Shown: positions 1-11,437 of the stretch, in pieces
Layout of the letters: each line of letters opens with the position of its first letter
How positions within the stretch are numbered: position 1 is the stretch's first letter
Source of the DNA: Craterostigma plantagineum
Lineage: Eukaryota; Streptophyta; Magnoliopsida; Lamiales; Linderniaceae
Direction: 5' to 3'
DNA: 64,000 nt
Assembly: GCA_027422505.1 (NCBI GenBank)
Contig: JAPQWV010000337.1
Span: forward strand, 434,001-498,000
Notes under the pieces: model-generated
What the model saw: the letters and a program-made list of their open reading frames with translations, nothing else
What the model was told of the DNA's origin: nothing
The model's database searches: none
Program-made: the position numbers and the translations under genes

Positions 1-1911
1 GATTTCTGGCAAGCAATCGCGCGATTTGGTTTGGGGCTGTGCGATTTTTTCTTTTTCTTTTTTATGAGCGATCGAACGTGAAATAAGAAACAAGGTAAGA
101 GATGTAAAAAAACCAGTTCTAGTAGGGGTAAATCCGTCAGTTAGGTACCTATCAGTAAAATAAAATTCAACTAGGTACCTAGGTTAAAAATTACACTGAC
201 AGGGGACTGAACTGTTTTATTTTTATTGATGTAGGTATTTAAGTGTTGAATCCCCAAAAATTTAACCTGTTGAATAGGTTAAAGGAAACACGGGTCTAAT
301 ATGAGAAGAAAACTATTATAGTTGGGTTTATTGAGAAATAACTTAAAGTTAGGTTTATTTTTAGAAGAAAGTCAATAGGATGTATTATTTACACCAAATT
401 TTCCTATATTTTATATTTTAAACTTTTTATATTATTCATGAAATGTTTCAAAAAATAAAATTTTAAAGTAAGGATAAAATTGTAATAAACTAAAATATTA
501 TGGGTGGAATGGTAGAAACACTTGACAGACCAATTGACAATTTTAGACCCAGGGTCTTTATATAAGAGTTTTAGACCAAAGGTGAGTTCAATTGAGATTT
601 TCTTTAGAGAAAATACAACAAAATATTATATTCAGGATTCACCATACTTAAAAAAAAACCTTTCTTTTTATTGGATTCTCGAAACAAAAAAAAAAAAGAA
701 ATAACGTGAAGTTTAATATATAAATGTAATTTAGTAGATCAATCGGAGTGAAATTTTGCAAGTAGAATCTTTTGAAATGTTTTAGTCCATGAAATAAATC
801 ATGCTCATTACATCCCAATTTCCTGCTTTTATTACTACTTTTTTAATAGGTAATTCTATTCGCACCCCTATATTTATGATACACCCCCTATAAATCATGA
901 GTTTTTTCAAGCTTAACTAAATCTTTATTGGTTGTATCCTCTCACATATTTTTTGCATACAACTTGATAATAAGATTATACCATCAACTTTGTTGGTTGT
1001 ATTCCGTAAACATATTTAACGCAAGGAATTATTATTTTCATTTATTTTTCATACGAATAATATTGTTAATCTCTCATAAATATATAATTTATAATTATAA
1101 TTCTGCAAAAATATATTAATTATCTTTGTTTGTCATATTATTATGTTATATTTATATGTAATTGTGGTTGTGACCGAATTAACTTATAAATGTCTCTCAA
1201 TATTTTTTTATAAGTTAATAAGACATATTATGTTATATTATTATTTTTATTTAATAAGTCAATTTGTTTGTAACTTTAAAAATATTAACACTTTTTAAAT
1301 TAAATGTAACAAAATATATTAATATGCAAGGTGTTAATGAAGTAAATTAATTAACAAATTATTATGTTGAATTGAAGAGGAAAAAATTTAGAGAAATAAC
1401 TTTTACAAATTTCATGTTGTTTTGAATTTAATAATGGAAAGTATTAAATTGTTAAGGCGGTGTAAATAGTATTTTATTGACCTCAGGGGGTGTGAATAGT
1501 AGTGTAAAATTTAAATTAGAGGCATTAAGTAAAGCTAGCCTTTTAATCTAATTAAACTTTATTGACGTAATAACATCTCCAAATTGGGATCCCTCGAGTC
1601 GATATATTAGGGACTAAAAGCACTTACCTCATTTGCGTCGCCCTTTAAATTGAGATACAGTTGGTTTTGAAAATTTTTCTTTGTAGATGGATTTCAAAGC
1701 TAGTGAAAAATAGTATATTTTGCAAACAAGTTTGTCTGTTGAATATGCAAGAGTATAGAAGAGTCTTATCTTGATAGTCCATATCAAATCTAACGGCTCA
1801 GATTAAATCGGTGCTTAACTCGAAAAAGCTCGTTAATACGTCTGATAAAGCAGCAAGTACAATCCATCAGTGCACAGCCGCTGTAACAACTGATAAAGCT
1901 TGAATCTTGAT
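1..1911. other. AT-rich intergenic DNA, no gene recognised
   Basis: The stretch is strongly A/T-rich with many homopolymer runs. No open frame resembles a known protein on either strand; short frames such as those near 522-704 and 928-1119 have low-complexity composition. I searched the minus strand by eye for the GARP/Myb domain expected downstream of the response-regulator exon at 2693-2841 and did not find one. Confidence 0.6.
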
Positions 1912-2470
1912 TCTTTTTTTTTTTTTTGGCTGACCCCCTCGAGGGTAATGTTCACTAAATAAAAAGAGTGGTACAGTGTTAGCGGCATGCCGCAACCCAA
2001 CTGGTAACAAGCTACCAGCTAACAAGCGAAAGAAACAAGACAGTAGACGATTACCAAGCTATACGCCACACACGCCGCATGGCGCATGCCTGCAGCTGGT
2101 ACTTTCCCGACAGCGTGGAAAGACGCAAGCAAAGAAGTATTTCGATCGCCTCAACAAGTTGCTCAGGTGCCTTCTGACGACCCTCCCGCCATCTCGTGTT
2201 ACGCTCCATCCATAAGTGGTAGACCAATGAAGAGAGTGTATGCCGAAAGACCAGATGAGATAGATGGCGACCTTTCCAACGACGAGCTGCCCAAAGGATA
2301 TCCGTACCCCAATTCGCGTGTGGCCAATCGAAATGTAACTTTTCCTGTAATAGCTCGAGGCACCGACCAGTGAATGGGCACCCGAAAAATAAATGCGTGG
2401 TAGTCTCGACAGAAAGGGTATCGCACAGGAGACACGTCGAGGCTGCTATGGAATTAATTCGACCTGGTAT
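1912..2470 (-). mobile_element. 5'-truncated LINE fragment (zf-RVT end of ORF2)
   Basis: On the minus strand, 2350-2440 reads TCLLCDTLSVETTTHLFFGC and continues CPF. This is the Cys-x2-Cys ... HLFF-x-CPF pattern of the reverse-transcriptase-associated zinc-binding domain (zf-RVT) at the C-terminus of plant L1-type ORF2. Downstream in the same sense come WAARRWKGRH-type residues in shifted frames. The sequence then reaches a poly(A) tail, seen on the plus strand as a run of T at about 1914-1928. Everything upstream (endonuclease, RT) is missing, as expected for a 5'-truncated LINE insertion. The 5' edge near 2470 is approximate and I could not identify a target-site duplication. The frame is broken at least once, so this is a dead copy. 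Confidence 0.75.
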
Positions 2471-2692
2471 GGTAGGAGGCTGTTAGAGGATGTTCCATGC
2501 ATGTAATAATCTCTATCAATATGATCATTAATTTAAAGAAGCATTTTGCAAAACACTGAAATACTAGGGTAAATTCTACATCATAGAACTAAATCAACTC
2601 ACTGAGAATTAATGCTATGCATTTGAAAAAGAGAGGAGAAAATGATCATTAGGAAACTGACACGTACTATTCCGTCGCCTACTAAATCTTTC

Positions 2693-2841
2693 TCAGATCG
2701 AAACAACGTTGTGCTTCCTTCGAACGACGTGCTGCCATATGTTCTTCAAAACGTCAATTTTGATAGGCTTTACGAGATAGTCACAAGCTCCGTGCCTAAT
2801 GCTGTTCAACACAGCTTTAGGATGGCCATCAGCACACATCA
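2693..2841 (-). pseudogene. Receiver gene exon 3 (C-terminal part of receiver)
   Basis: The minus strand reads MCADGHPKAVLNSIRHGACD, YLVKPIKIDVLKNIWQHVV, RRKHNVVSI then TGA (2693-2695). The HGA-DYL-KP and LKNIWQHVVR motifs are diagnostic of plant type-B receivers; the lysine of VKP is the conserved signalling residue. The acceptor AACAG lies at 2842-2846, preceded by a pyrimidine-rich intron end. The frame stops exactly where the receiver ends, without the linker and GARP domain of a full-length type-B regulator. A plus-strand open frame over the same bases (2642-2869) is a shadow. Confidence 0.78.
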
Positions 2842-2888
2842 CTGTTCCTCAAAGAAGAAGATGACATAATGAGAGTTCAAGCACATAT

Positions 2889-3853
2889 TAATAGTTTTTG
2901 TGTTGACATAACTGATTAAAGACGAGAAATCGGAGAGCTCACACTAAGGAACAAACGTTACACTCAAGTGACCAGTCTTGACTAAGCACGACGAATTCTA
3001 CTACATACCGACTAAGGATACCGGTCTCAGACAAGACTTTCAAACAGAACATCATAACATGTTGGACCGGACTTGATACAAAATTGAACACTCAAGACAA
3101 GAGCTTATTGAGACAAAAAGGAAATTTCAGACATTCAATGCAAGGCTGCAAGTCTAGAGTGAAGCAGAGGTCAACTAACGCAAATAAGGAATAAAGCAAA
3201 GTGACAGGATAAACTGCAGCACAAACCGGACAGACCCATTTTAGGAAAGTCAATTAATGCACAGTTCAGAGTGAAGAGTTTATCTCACAACGGTTTGAAA
3301 TTCAAACCTCAAGTATAAAAGGAGGAGTACAAGCTGAACACAAGTACTTCACGACTTTATAACTTTCACAATCTCACGAACTCTAAGCAATTATCAACGA
3401 TCTTCAAACACTGTGAAAGAGCGAAAAACAAGAGTGAAGTCTAAAGACATAACTGTTCTTAGTTTATGTTCTTTATTCTCCAACGGATTGTAAAAAGCTG
3501 TTGAAGTAGGTAGATTGTTGTAAACGACTGCCTAGGTGATTCACTAGATTTGAGCTGTTTTTAGCTGGGTAGGTTGCACTGTGATTTTGTATAACTGAAG
3601 ATCTAGTGAACCTTCCTTGCGAGGAAGAAGGGGAGACGTAGGAGATCTTAACTCCGAACTTCCAGAAACAAACCGGTTTCAAGCACATACACGTATTTCA
3701 TTTCACAATCGATTTCAATCGTTCAGTATCCTTTTCCGCACTATACTGACCGGTCACTGATTGAATACCAGTCACCGCACAAAACAGCCAATTAACTCGA
3801 AAAAGAGTCAAGCGTTTATTCACCCCCTCTAAACGCGTAAACCGATCCTAATA
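2889..3853 (+). repeat. 5' LTR of the Sirevirus-like Copia element
   Basis: This is about 965 bp, matching 22447-23412 over its whole length. It ends just before the primer-binding site. A TATA-like box (TATAAAA, 3314-3320) precedes the likely transcription start, with a matching box at 22873 in the other copy. The left end begins TAATAG rather than TG. Compared with the 3' LTR it may have lost about 30 bp at its 5' end. Confidence 0.8.
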
Positions 3854-3855
3854 AG

Positions 3856-3870
3856 TGGTATCACAGCAGG
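3856..3870 (+). other. Primer-binding site (initiator tRNA-Met type)
   Basis: TGGTATCACAGCAGG lies two bases after the 5' LTR. Plant Copia elements use TGGTATCAGAGC complementary to initiator tRNA-Met; here one G has become C. Confidence 0.75.
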
Positions 3871-3918
3871 TTTATTCAGTCATCAACTGATAAAACGAAT
3901 ACATCAAACAAGTTGCCG

Positions 3919-5689
3919 ATGTTCTCCCGAGAAAATTTCATGGAATGAAAAGTTCGTATGATGACTCATCTAGCAGCTCAGAACGAAGATATGTGGGACG
4001 TTATCATGGATGGACCTACTGACAAAGGTCAACCCACTACATACTGAAGATAGGACACAGCCACAAATAATTCCAAAGGTAAAAAGTGAATGGACAGAAG
4101 GCGAAAAGAAATCGATGAATCCGGATAATGTAGCCAAGGATATTCTGTTCAAGACACTCGATACCGGAATGTTCAGGCAAGTCATGTTATGTAAGACTGC
4201 AAAGGAGGCCTGGACGAAACTTTGTTAGATCTGTGAAGGGAATGAAAGTACGAGGGAAAACAAACTCATAGTTGCCACTCAAAGGTATGCTAGCGCAAAG
4301 ATGAAACCTGGAGAATCAATGACCGATTTTGAAAGCCGGTTCATGAACATCATCAACGATCTCACTGCTCTTGGAAGGACAATGAAAAACCGAGATGTGG
4401 CCATCAAAATAATGAAAGCACTTCCTCGAGAGTGGGATGTAAAGACCATGGCCATGAGAGAATCAAAGGACCTCAGCAAGATACAAGTTCACGATCTATT
4501 CGCTGATCTCAAGGCCTATGAATTTGAGCTACAAACGAGGATGGAAGAAGCAGTAACAGAACAACCGATCAAAGCACTGGTAGCCCCAGAAGCCTCGACT
4601 TCAAAAACGTCTGAGGAACTGACCGACGAAGTCATGGCGCTCTTTGTGAAGAGATTCGGGAAGTTCATGAAGAAAAACCGAAGCAATACTTCGGAAGGTA
4701 AGAACTCCTCCAAAAACAAAACTGAAAGAACTGATGTTTCCTGTTTTAAATGTGGCAGGAAAGGAAATTACGCTATTGACTGCCGAGTTTCTAAGAAAGA
4801 AAAGGAGAAAACCGGTGCCAAGTCCAAGAAGTATCAAAAGGCACTGGTAGCAAAAAATGGAAGAACCTGGGATGACTCTAACTCTGAGGAATCAGACAGT
4901 GATGAGTCAGATACCAGTAGCGACCAGGAAACTCATGAGTGTCTTATGGCAAACATGACCGACGATGAGGTATGTGAATCTGCCTCAAATGAGTTTACAA
5001 AGGAAGAGCTGCTTCAAGCTCTTCAAGAAATGGCTGATGAGTATCAGAAATTATCTGCTAGAATTAAGCAAAATGGCAAAATCACATCTGTTGAGCAAAC
5101 CGACATTGACCTCAGGCAAACAAGGGTTCTGACTGAGGAGGCTAGGGAACTTAGAAAAGAGATAGTGCAGTTAATATCCAAAAACTCTAGGCTAAACACT
5201 ATTATACAGACCTGGAATCAGTCCAAGAGGACAGCAGAAAGCATCCAAAGCAACCTGAAGGATAGTAACGACAAGACCGGGCTAGGGTTTAAGGACACCG
5301 TACCAGGTGCGCCTTCATCACATGCAAAGAATACCGGATGGATCAAGTTTGTATCAGCTAGTTCTTCACAAGTTAATGATACCGACAACATACCCAACCC
5401 TCCAGTCAGGATAGAAAGAGATTATCAACCAAATGAGAGACCGCCAAAAACTGTTCCCTCACGAACTAGACCAATGTTTAATAGGCACGAACACAGCGGG
5501 AATCAGGGGTATAATTATGAGTATAGAAACAGAGGTAGGCAATACCGGGGACCAAGACTAGGAATGACTAGCTCTAGAAATATTAAATACCTCATAGACC
5601 CAAGTACTGGACGGACTGTTAAAGTCTTTCAGATTTGGGTACCTAAGAATCTAATCTTTTCCGACCCAAGTAAAACTGGGTACCAATAT

Positions 5690-5735
<46 letters not shown>

Positions 5736-5755
5736 TTTGTTTTTCAGGGGTACCT
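3919..5755 (+). pseudogene. gag of the Sirevirus-like Copia element (degenerate)
   Basis: This encodes the capsid/nucleocapsid polyprotein. The first ATG (3919) reads MFSRENFME then a stop, and further breaks occur near 4050 and 4226. An uninterrupted frame then runs from 4301 to 5758. It contains the UBN2-type gag region (FESRFMNIINDLTALGRTM ... KALPREWDVKTMAMRES), a basic linker and a zinc knuckle at about 4741-4782 reading CFKCGRKGNYAIDC. The family pattern is C-x2-C-x4-H-x4-C; the histidine position holds Asn here. A Glu-rich, coiled-coil-like stretch follows (about 4990-5200). The frame ends in a CA/TA microsatellite. Identification is firm; the copy is non-functional. Confidence 0.82.
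5692..5736. repeat. (CA)n-(TA)n compound microsatellite
   Basis: There are about 12 CA units followed directly by about 11 TA units at the 3' end of the gag frame, where the protease region should begin. It translates as HTHTH...IYIYI and marks decay or slippage in this copy. Confidence 0.9.
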
Positions 5756-7193
5756 TGAGGAGCTAAACCGGTCGGTATGGTATCTAGACAGTGGATGTTG
5801 TCAACATGTGACGGGAGACGAAAGACTGCTGAAGAAGCTTAGACCACATACTGGACCAATCATCACCTTTGGAGACAACGGTAAAGGTAAAACAATAGGG
5901 AAAAGAGTGATTACTCACAAGAACCTTACCCTAAAGATGTATATTTAGTACAAAACTCCATTATAATTTAATAAGTGTCAGTCAGCTATGTAGAAATAAC
6001 TTCCTAATATCCTTTGAAAAAGATAAATGCTTTGTCAAGGATAAAACGGAACGCATACTGATAACCGGTCATAGAGTCGGTGGTACTTATAGAGCCAGTG
6101 GGGAGATCAATCGGTATCCACTCAAACTTGTCTTATAGCTCATAACTCCAAAAGTTGGCTGTGGCACAAACGCCTCAATCATTTAAACTTTAAGACTATT
6201 TCAGCCCTTAGGAAGAACAATCTAGTAAAAGGTCTACCTAATCTAAAGTTTTCGAAAGATAAACATTGCACTGCATGTCAGTTAGGTAAACAAATTAGGT
6301 CAACCTTTAAGAGTATAGGGAATGTAGATTCAAACCGGTGTTTAGACTTACTTCACATGGATCTCTTTGGACCTTACCGGTAATCGGTCTTGGTGGTACT
6401 AAGTACACTCTTGTAGTTGTAGATGACTTCTCTAGGTTTACTTGGGTTGTTTTCTTAAAATCCAAAGACCAAACTTCCGTCAGTTTAATAAAACTTTTCA
6501 AAACAATAGAAAATGAACAAAATGGTAACATAAATCGACGTAGTGACCGAGGTACTGAATTTGTGAATATTACGCTAACCGAATTTCTTGAGAACCATGG
6601 TATACGCCATGAGTTATCTTCAGCCAGGACACCGCAGCAGAATGGAGTTGCTGAAAGAAGAAATAGAATTCTCAAGGAAGCAGCCAGAACAATGTTAGCA
6701 GATGCAGACATTTCCCATAAGTTCTGGGCAGAAGCCATCAATACTGCGTGCTATACACAGAACCGGTCCATGATCTGCAAGAAACAGGGCAACACCATAT
6801 GAAGTATGGACCGGAAATGTTCCTTCAATCGGTTACTTCAAAACCTTTGGGAGCAAGTGTTTCATCCACAACAATGGGAAAAACTAACTCTCAGCTTTTG
6901 ACACAAGGGCAGAAAAAGGAATATTTCTTGGTTACTCCTCAGTCAGCAAAGCCTACCGAGTCTTCAATACTAAAACCCTATCTATTGAAGAGTCAGCACA
7001 CGTAGTCTTTGAAGAGTCAGAAACCGATGATCAAACTCCCAGTAACATCAATCGTCTAAGCAGTCAATTGGAGAACTCTCATCTTGAAGATGAGAGTGAT
7101 GAAGAACAGGATCAACCAGTCTTAGAACTTACTGAACTACCCAACGCAGAAGGAACTGGTGCTCAAAATGTGACCACTGATATACCGGTGGAA
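5756..7193 (+). pseudogene. pol part 1: protease and integrase of the Sirevirus-like Copia element
   Basis: Around 5776-5815 the frame reads WYLDSGCCQHVTGD, the aspartic protease active site (DSG) of Copia elements. After several stops, 6160-6300 gives a GAG-pre-integrase region (KRLNHLNFKTISALRKNNLV... CTACQLGKQIRS). The integrase core follows in an open frame at 6338-6802, with the three acidic catalytic residues visible: LLHMDLFGP, RSDRGTEF and NGVAERRNR. Downstream the frame shifts repeatedly (6748-7005, 7068-7193) through the variable linker. The coding region is cut at 7198 by the nested minus-strand element and resumes at 17079. Confidence 0.85.
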
Positions 7194-7198
7194 CCAAC

Positions 7199-9464
7199 TA
7201 TTGGGAAACCCCAGGTGACCCGAGGTCTTGACCCGGACGCAGCGGAATTTAAAATTTTTCCCGGGTTCCCCATATGGTTTCCCAGAATACTCGGTTAAAT
7301 AAAGAAAAACGCATGTAAACACGTATAAGGTATAAGGATCTTACAATCGTCGCGAAGATCCTAAGCTCCCGTAGCTTACGAACTGTGCCGAAGAGAGTCA
7401 CGCCGACCCCGTGACGTGCCACAAACCAACACCACCCCAAGGATGGCTAGAGATGGTGTGGAGTGTTGTGTAGAGATGTATATGTATGTGTATGATTTCT
7501 AAAACTCACAAACACTTGGGAATTTCTCAAAGATCACCCTAAATGCTCTCACTTCTCTCTAAAACTCAAAGATAGAGTGGGAAAGAGCTTAATTCAAGTT
7601 CTGGACGAAATTCTCTAAGAAAATATATTAAAAGTCCATTTCCAAACTAAGAAAATGACTTTAAGCTTAATTAAATGAGATCATGTCCTACATGACTCAT
7701 TTCTTGTTTGATTCCTTTGAATTATGTCATCTAATGACTAGATATTGTCCCACAATAATAACAAAAGAACAAGGAACGAAATTGGATTTGATTTGGATCA
7801 AATTTGACCAAAAAACTGTCGGTCACGGCCTCTGACATGATGTGTCACGGTCGTGACACATCATTAGACGACTTCTGCCGCTCGTCACGGCCTCGGACAC
7901 GGCCGTGACCATCTTCTGGAGGCTGTCACGGCCCGGGCATGAAGTGTCACGGCCGTGACACCATCGGGCACCATTTTTGCTCGCCTCTGCCAGTCGTCAC
8001 GGCCACGTGCAAGGCTGTCACGGCCGTGACAGCCCTGACAGCTTTGCGGCAGTTTTGTATTTCGATCCGATCGAGGGGTAAACGATGTCCGATTGACCTG
8101 AAATTTTAACCATAGTTAAAAGACTCAACAATCTTGATTCTGACCAAATGGATTCTCAATCCGAGGTCTAGATTGTGAGATATGAATTTTTGAATCTACT
8201 GCTACTTTGCAGAGGGACTTCATGACCATGACAAGCCTTGCTTGTCATTGTGAACCCTATTTATGCTTCATTCTTCACCTTTTTCCGTTCCATAAATTTC
8301 CGTCCATGTAAATATAGTTTCTAAAACATATATTTAACATTTTTATTAACGTCTCTAAGATCGTTAAAACATTTACATCTCATATTAGTTAGGCACTATC
8401 ACAGTGATCATTTTTAAGCCCGACTCTCTTGGTTCGTCTCAACCCGGCAAGGGAGGAATCCAAGAATTTGGTAAGCGCCTAGCCAATCCCGCGGTACCAA
8501 ATAGATCCCGTGTTGAGTACGATCTTCGATCTACGAACCGACTATAGATTATTGTCGTACGTATAGACCCTTCACAAATGTCCCGATCGAGTGAGAGTCA
8601 TGGTTACGTCAAACTCACTAGACTCGACTCTATGACTAACTCGTGACTGGCAAAATTACTAAACTGCCCTTACGTCCCACGTAAGTCAGTTTATAGCTTC
8701 GGCCGAAGACTTCGTAATTTCCCGTCCCCGAATATGCATAGGACATATATCTCAGTTACTAACGAGATAGTGAATCCCTAACGTTAGTCTAAGCACAGCA
8801 GTTACCCTTTGTTGTCAAGACCGCATGTCGCCGCCGACCCATGTTCGTCCCCGAACAAGGTGGGCCTAGCAAACTAGTGACATGTCAAGACCCCAAAGTC
8901 AACTCCGTCAAAAACCCTTCCGTCTAAGGTCCACGCACACTACTATAGTCAATCGATCGATCATTGACGCTACCCAGAGTAACGATAAGGCCCATGTGAT
9001 CGTCGATTGCGAGTCGTGTCCAAGTACAAGTTAATCCCCTGATTCAACTTATACCAATGTTACGACCTCCCGCTTCCCAAGCAAATGATTGGCACAACCA
9101 TATAAGAGTCGTTAACAAATAAGTCGTAATTGACGCTCAGTCACCCTACTATGGTTTAAGACTTATGGACTAATTTAATATCGGAGAATAATAGCTCACC
9201 GGTGCCCCTCTCTCATCCCATGAGAATCGGTGACTAAACTCACAATATATGGGATTTATTTATTTACCGTCTCACCGGATGCCTAGTAAGACTTTATAGG
9301 TAAATAAATAATATGCCTTTTAAAGAATAAATAATAAAGTATAAATTCCCTTAATGCGTATAAGAATACATTATTCAAATACATAATGAATAATACATCG
9401 ATTATTAAATACATGCCCTATTCATTACATCCTCGAATGGCATTCCGAGGGCACATCCCCAACA
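7199..9464 (-). repeat. 3' LTR (element sense) of the nested Copia element
   Basis: This is 2266 bp. It matches 14831-17073 and the solo LTR at 41961-44205. It contains a cluster of GTCACGGCC palindromes (about 7818-8040) and an AT-rich end that runs into CACATCCCCAACA. Confidence 0.92.
7818..8040. repeat. Cluster of GTCACGGCCGTGAC palindromes
   Basis: Within about 220 bp there are two perfect palindromes (TGTCACGGCCGTGACA near 7944-7960 and CTGTCACGGCCGTGACAG near 8014-8032), two imperfect ones and several half-sites TCACGGCC. Equivalent clusters lie at 15450-15655 and 42590-42785 in the other LTR copies. The block is C+G-rich inside an otherwise AT-rich LTR. Function unknown. Confidence 0.85.
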
Positions 9465-9475
9465 ATTTCCCACTT
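9465..9475 (-). other. Polypurine tract of the nested Copia element
   Basis: On the minus strand AAGTGGGAAAT abuts the 3' LTR, the expected position for the plus-strand primer of reverse transcription. Confidence 0.7.
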
Positions 9476-9489
9476 GCACTCAATGCCAT

Positions 9490-10150
9490 GCGCTATGATA
9501 TCGTAACCCCATTTTAGGGAGGTGTCGATCAAGCACTGCCTGTGAGAGAGGCTTGGTGCACGGGTCCGCCACGTTATCCGCGGTGGCTATTTTCTGCACA
9601 GCTATGTAGCCATTCTCAACGAACCCACGCAGCACGTGCTACTTTCTTTCTATGTGTTTGGACTTTGAGTGAGACCTAGGTTCCTTGGCTTGTGCTACTG
9701 CCCCACTATTGTCGCACCACAATGGTAGCGGGCGGTCCACTATGCCTGGAACAACTTGGAGTTCTTCTAAGAACTTCCTCATCCAAACACCTTCCTTTGC
9801 TGCCTCGGAGGCTGCAATATACTCCGCCTCAGTGGTGGAATCGGCAGTAGTGCTTTGCTTAGAACTTTTCCAAGACACTGCTCCACCATTGAGCGTATAG
9901 ACGAAACCAGAAGTGGATTTTCGGTCATCCACGTCTGACTGGAAATCCGAATCGGTATAACCATCCACCTCTAATTCACCGTTTCCATAAATCAGTACCA
10001 TATCTTAGTCCGTCTAAGGTACTTAAAGATATTCTTTACTGCATTCCAATGTTCCTTACCAGGATTCGACTGGTACCGACTTACTATGCTCAAAGCATAC
10101 GCTATGTCAGGTCGCGTACATAGCATCGCATACATTAGGCTACCTATTGC
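9490..10150 (-). pseudogene. RNase H region of the nested Copia element
   Basis: The minus-strand frame at 9639-10001 reads DGYTDSDFQSDVDDRKSTSG ... SKQSTTADSTTEAEYIAASE ... LWCDNSGAVAQAKEPRSHSK. These are the Copia RNase H signatures, with catalytic Asp and Glu in the expected TDSDF and STTEAEYIA contexts. A stop interrupts the conserved HIERK...H stretch at 9639, after which the frame continues (ADNVADPCTKPL). One base appears to be missing near 10000, and the RT-to-RNase H connection has a stop at about 10151 within [13 protein letters not shown]. The copy cannot make an intact enzyme. Confidence 0.85.
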
Positions 10151-10999
10151 TTATGCATAAGGGATTTCACTCATTTCCTTCCTTGCTTCCTCACTTTGAG
10201 GACACATGGATTTCGAGAGATGAACCCCATGTCGCATTGGCAAGAACCCTTTCTTAGATTCATCCATACGAAACCGTTTCAGGATCTTTTCTAAGTAAAG
10301 GGCCTGAGATAAACCTATCATTCGATTCACTCGATCTCTAAGAAGCCGAATTCCAAGAATATAGGTTGCTTCTCCCAGGTCTTTCATGGAGAACTCGGTC
10401 GAAAGCCAAGCTTTCACCTCCGAGAGCATTCCGATATCGTTTCCCATCAAAAGGATGTCATCCACGTACAATATGAGGAACGATATCTTACTCCCACTGA
10501 CCTTCTTGTAAACGCAAGGCTCATCTTCATTCTTTAAGAATCCGTAGTTCCTAACTACTTCATCAAATCGAAGATTCCAGCTCCTAGACGCTTGCTTAAG
10601 TCCATAAATAGACCTGTTAAGCTTGCACACTTTGTGAACATCTGCTTGCGATGTAAAACCCTTGGGCTGCTCCATATAGATTTCCTCCTGGAGGAATCCA
10701 TTTAGGAAAGCGGTTTTCACATCCATCTGCCAGATCTCGTAATCATAGTATGCTGCTATAGCAAGCAGAATACGGATAGACTTAGTCATTGCAACAGGTG
10801 AAAAGGTTTCCTCATAATCGATGCCCTCTTTTTGATTATACCCTTTCGCTACTAGCCTAGCTTTGTAGGTTTCAACCTGCCCATCAGATCCAATCTTTCT
10901 CTTGTAGATCCATTTACAGCCTATAGGTCTAAAACCTTCGGGCAGATCTACTAGAGTCCATACTTGGTTGGTATGCATCGAGTCCATCTCTGCTTTCAT
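10151..10999 (-). pseudogene. Reverse transcriptase of the nested Copia element
   Basis: This is a continuous 282-residue open frame of the Copia RT family (RVT_2): [76 protein letters not shown]. The catalytic box is LILYVDDILLMGNDI (YVDD). The protein would be fused to integrase upstream and RNase H downstream, but frameshifts near 11000 and 11235 and a stop at 10151 separate them. The catalytic core is unbroken. Confidence 0.9.
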
Positions 11000-11430
11000 A
11001 GCTTCGACTTCTTAGAGTCGACATCCATCATTGCTTGGTCAAAGGTAGCAGGGTCGTCACCAACGATCCCTTCAGTCGCAGCACCCCCGTGATCGACGTG
11101 TACCATACCATATCTCTCAGGCATGCGAGATATTCTACCCGACCTGCGCAATTCTGGGAGCGTCTCGGACTGCTCATCTGTGCCCTCAGGCACTGATGTC
11201 TCTGGAAGCGTTTCATCTAACTCTCCAAGAGTCACTTCTCTGCAGCTCCACCTTCTCGAACGAACTGTTCCTCGAGAAAATGAGCGTGAATAGCTACGAC
11301 GATCCTTTGATCATCATGGAAGTAAAAATAATATCCCATGCTATCATCGGGATATCCGACGAAACGTCCTTCCATGGACCTAGATTCGAGTTTGTCTGCT
11401 AATAGCTTTTTCACATAGGCGGGGCATCCC
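10996..11430 (-). pseudogene. Integrase C-terminal/linker region of the nested Copia element
   Basis: Two short frames in different registers (11232-11414 and 10996-11235) encode MEGRFVGYPDDSMGYYFYF and LRRSGRISRMPERYGMV. These match the GKF-G motif and the RRSGR-R-P-R-G linker found between integrase and RT in Copia polyproteins. The upstream join carries a stop (near 11415) and the internal join a frameshift. Confidence 0.8.
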
Positions 11431-11437
11431 CAAACCC

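Noticed and set aside
1976..2215. Plus-strand frames at 1976-2373
   Set aside because: They are antisense to the LINE zf-RVT fragment; the minus strand carries the Cys/His motif.
2642..2869. Plus-strand open frame of 75 codons
   Set aside because: It is the antisense shadow of the response-regulator exon 3, whose minus-strand translation matches the receiver family.
3473..3688. Minus-strand open frame repeated at 23032-23247
   Set aside because: Both lie inside the two LTRs of the same element, so the repetition reflects LTR identity and is not a conserved gene.
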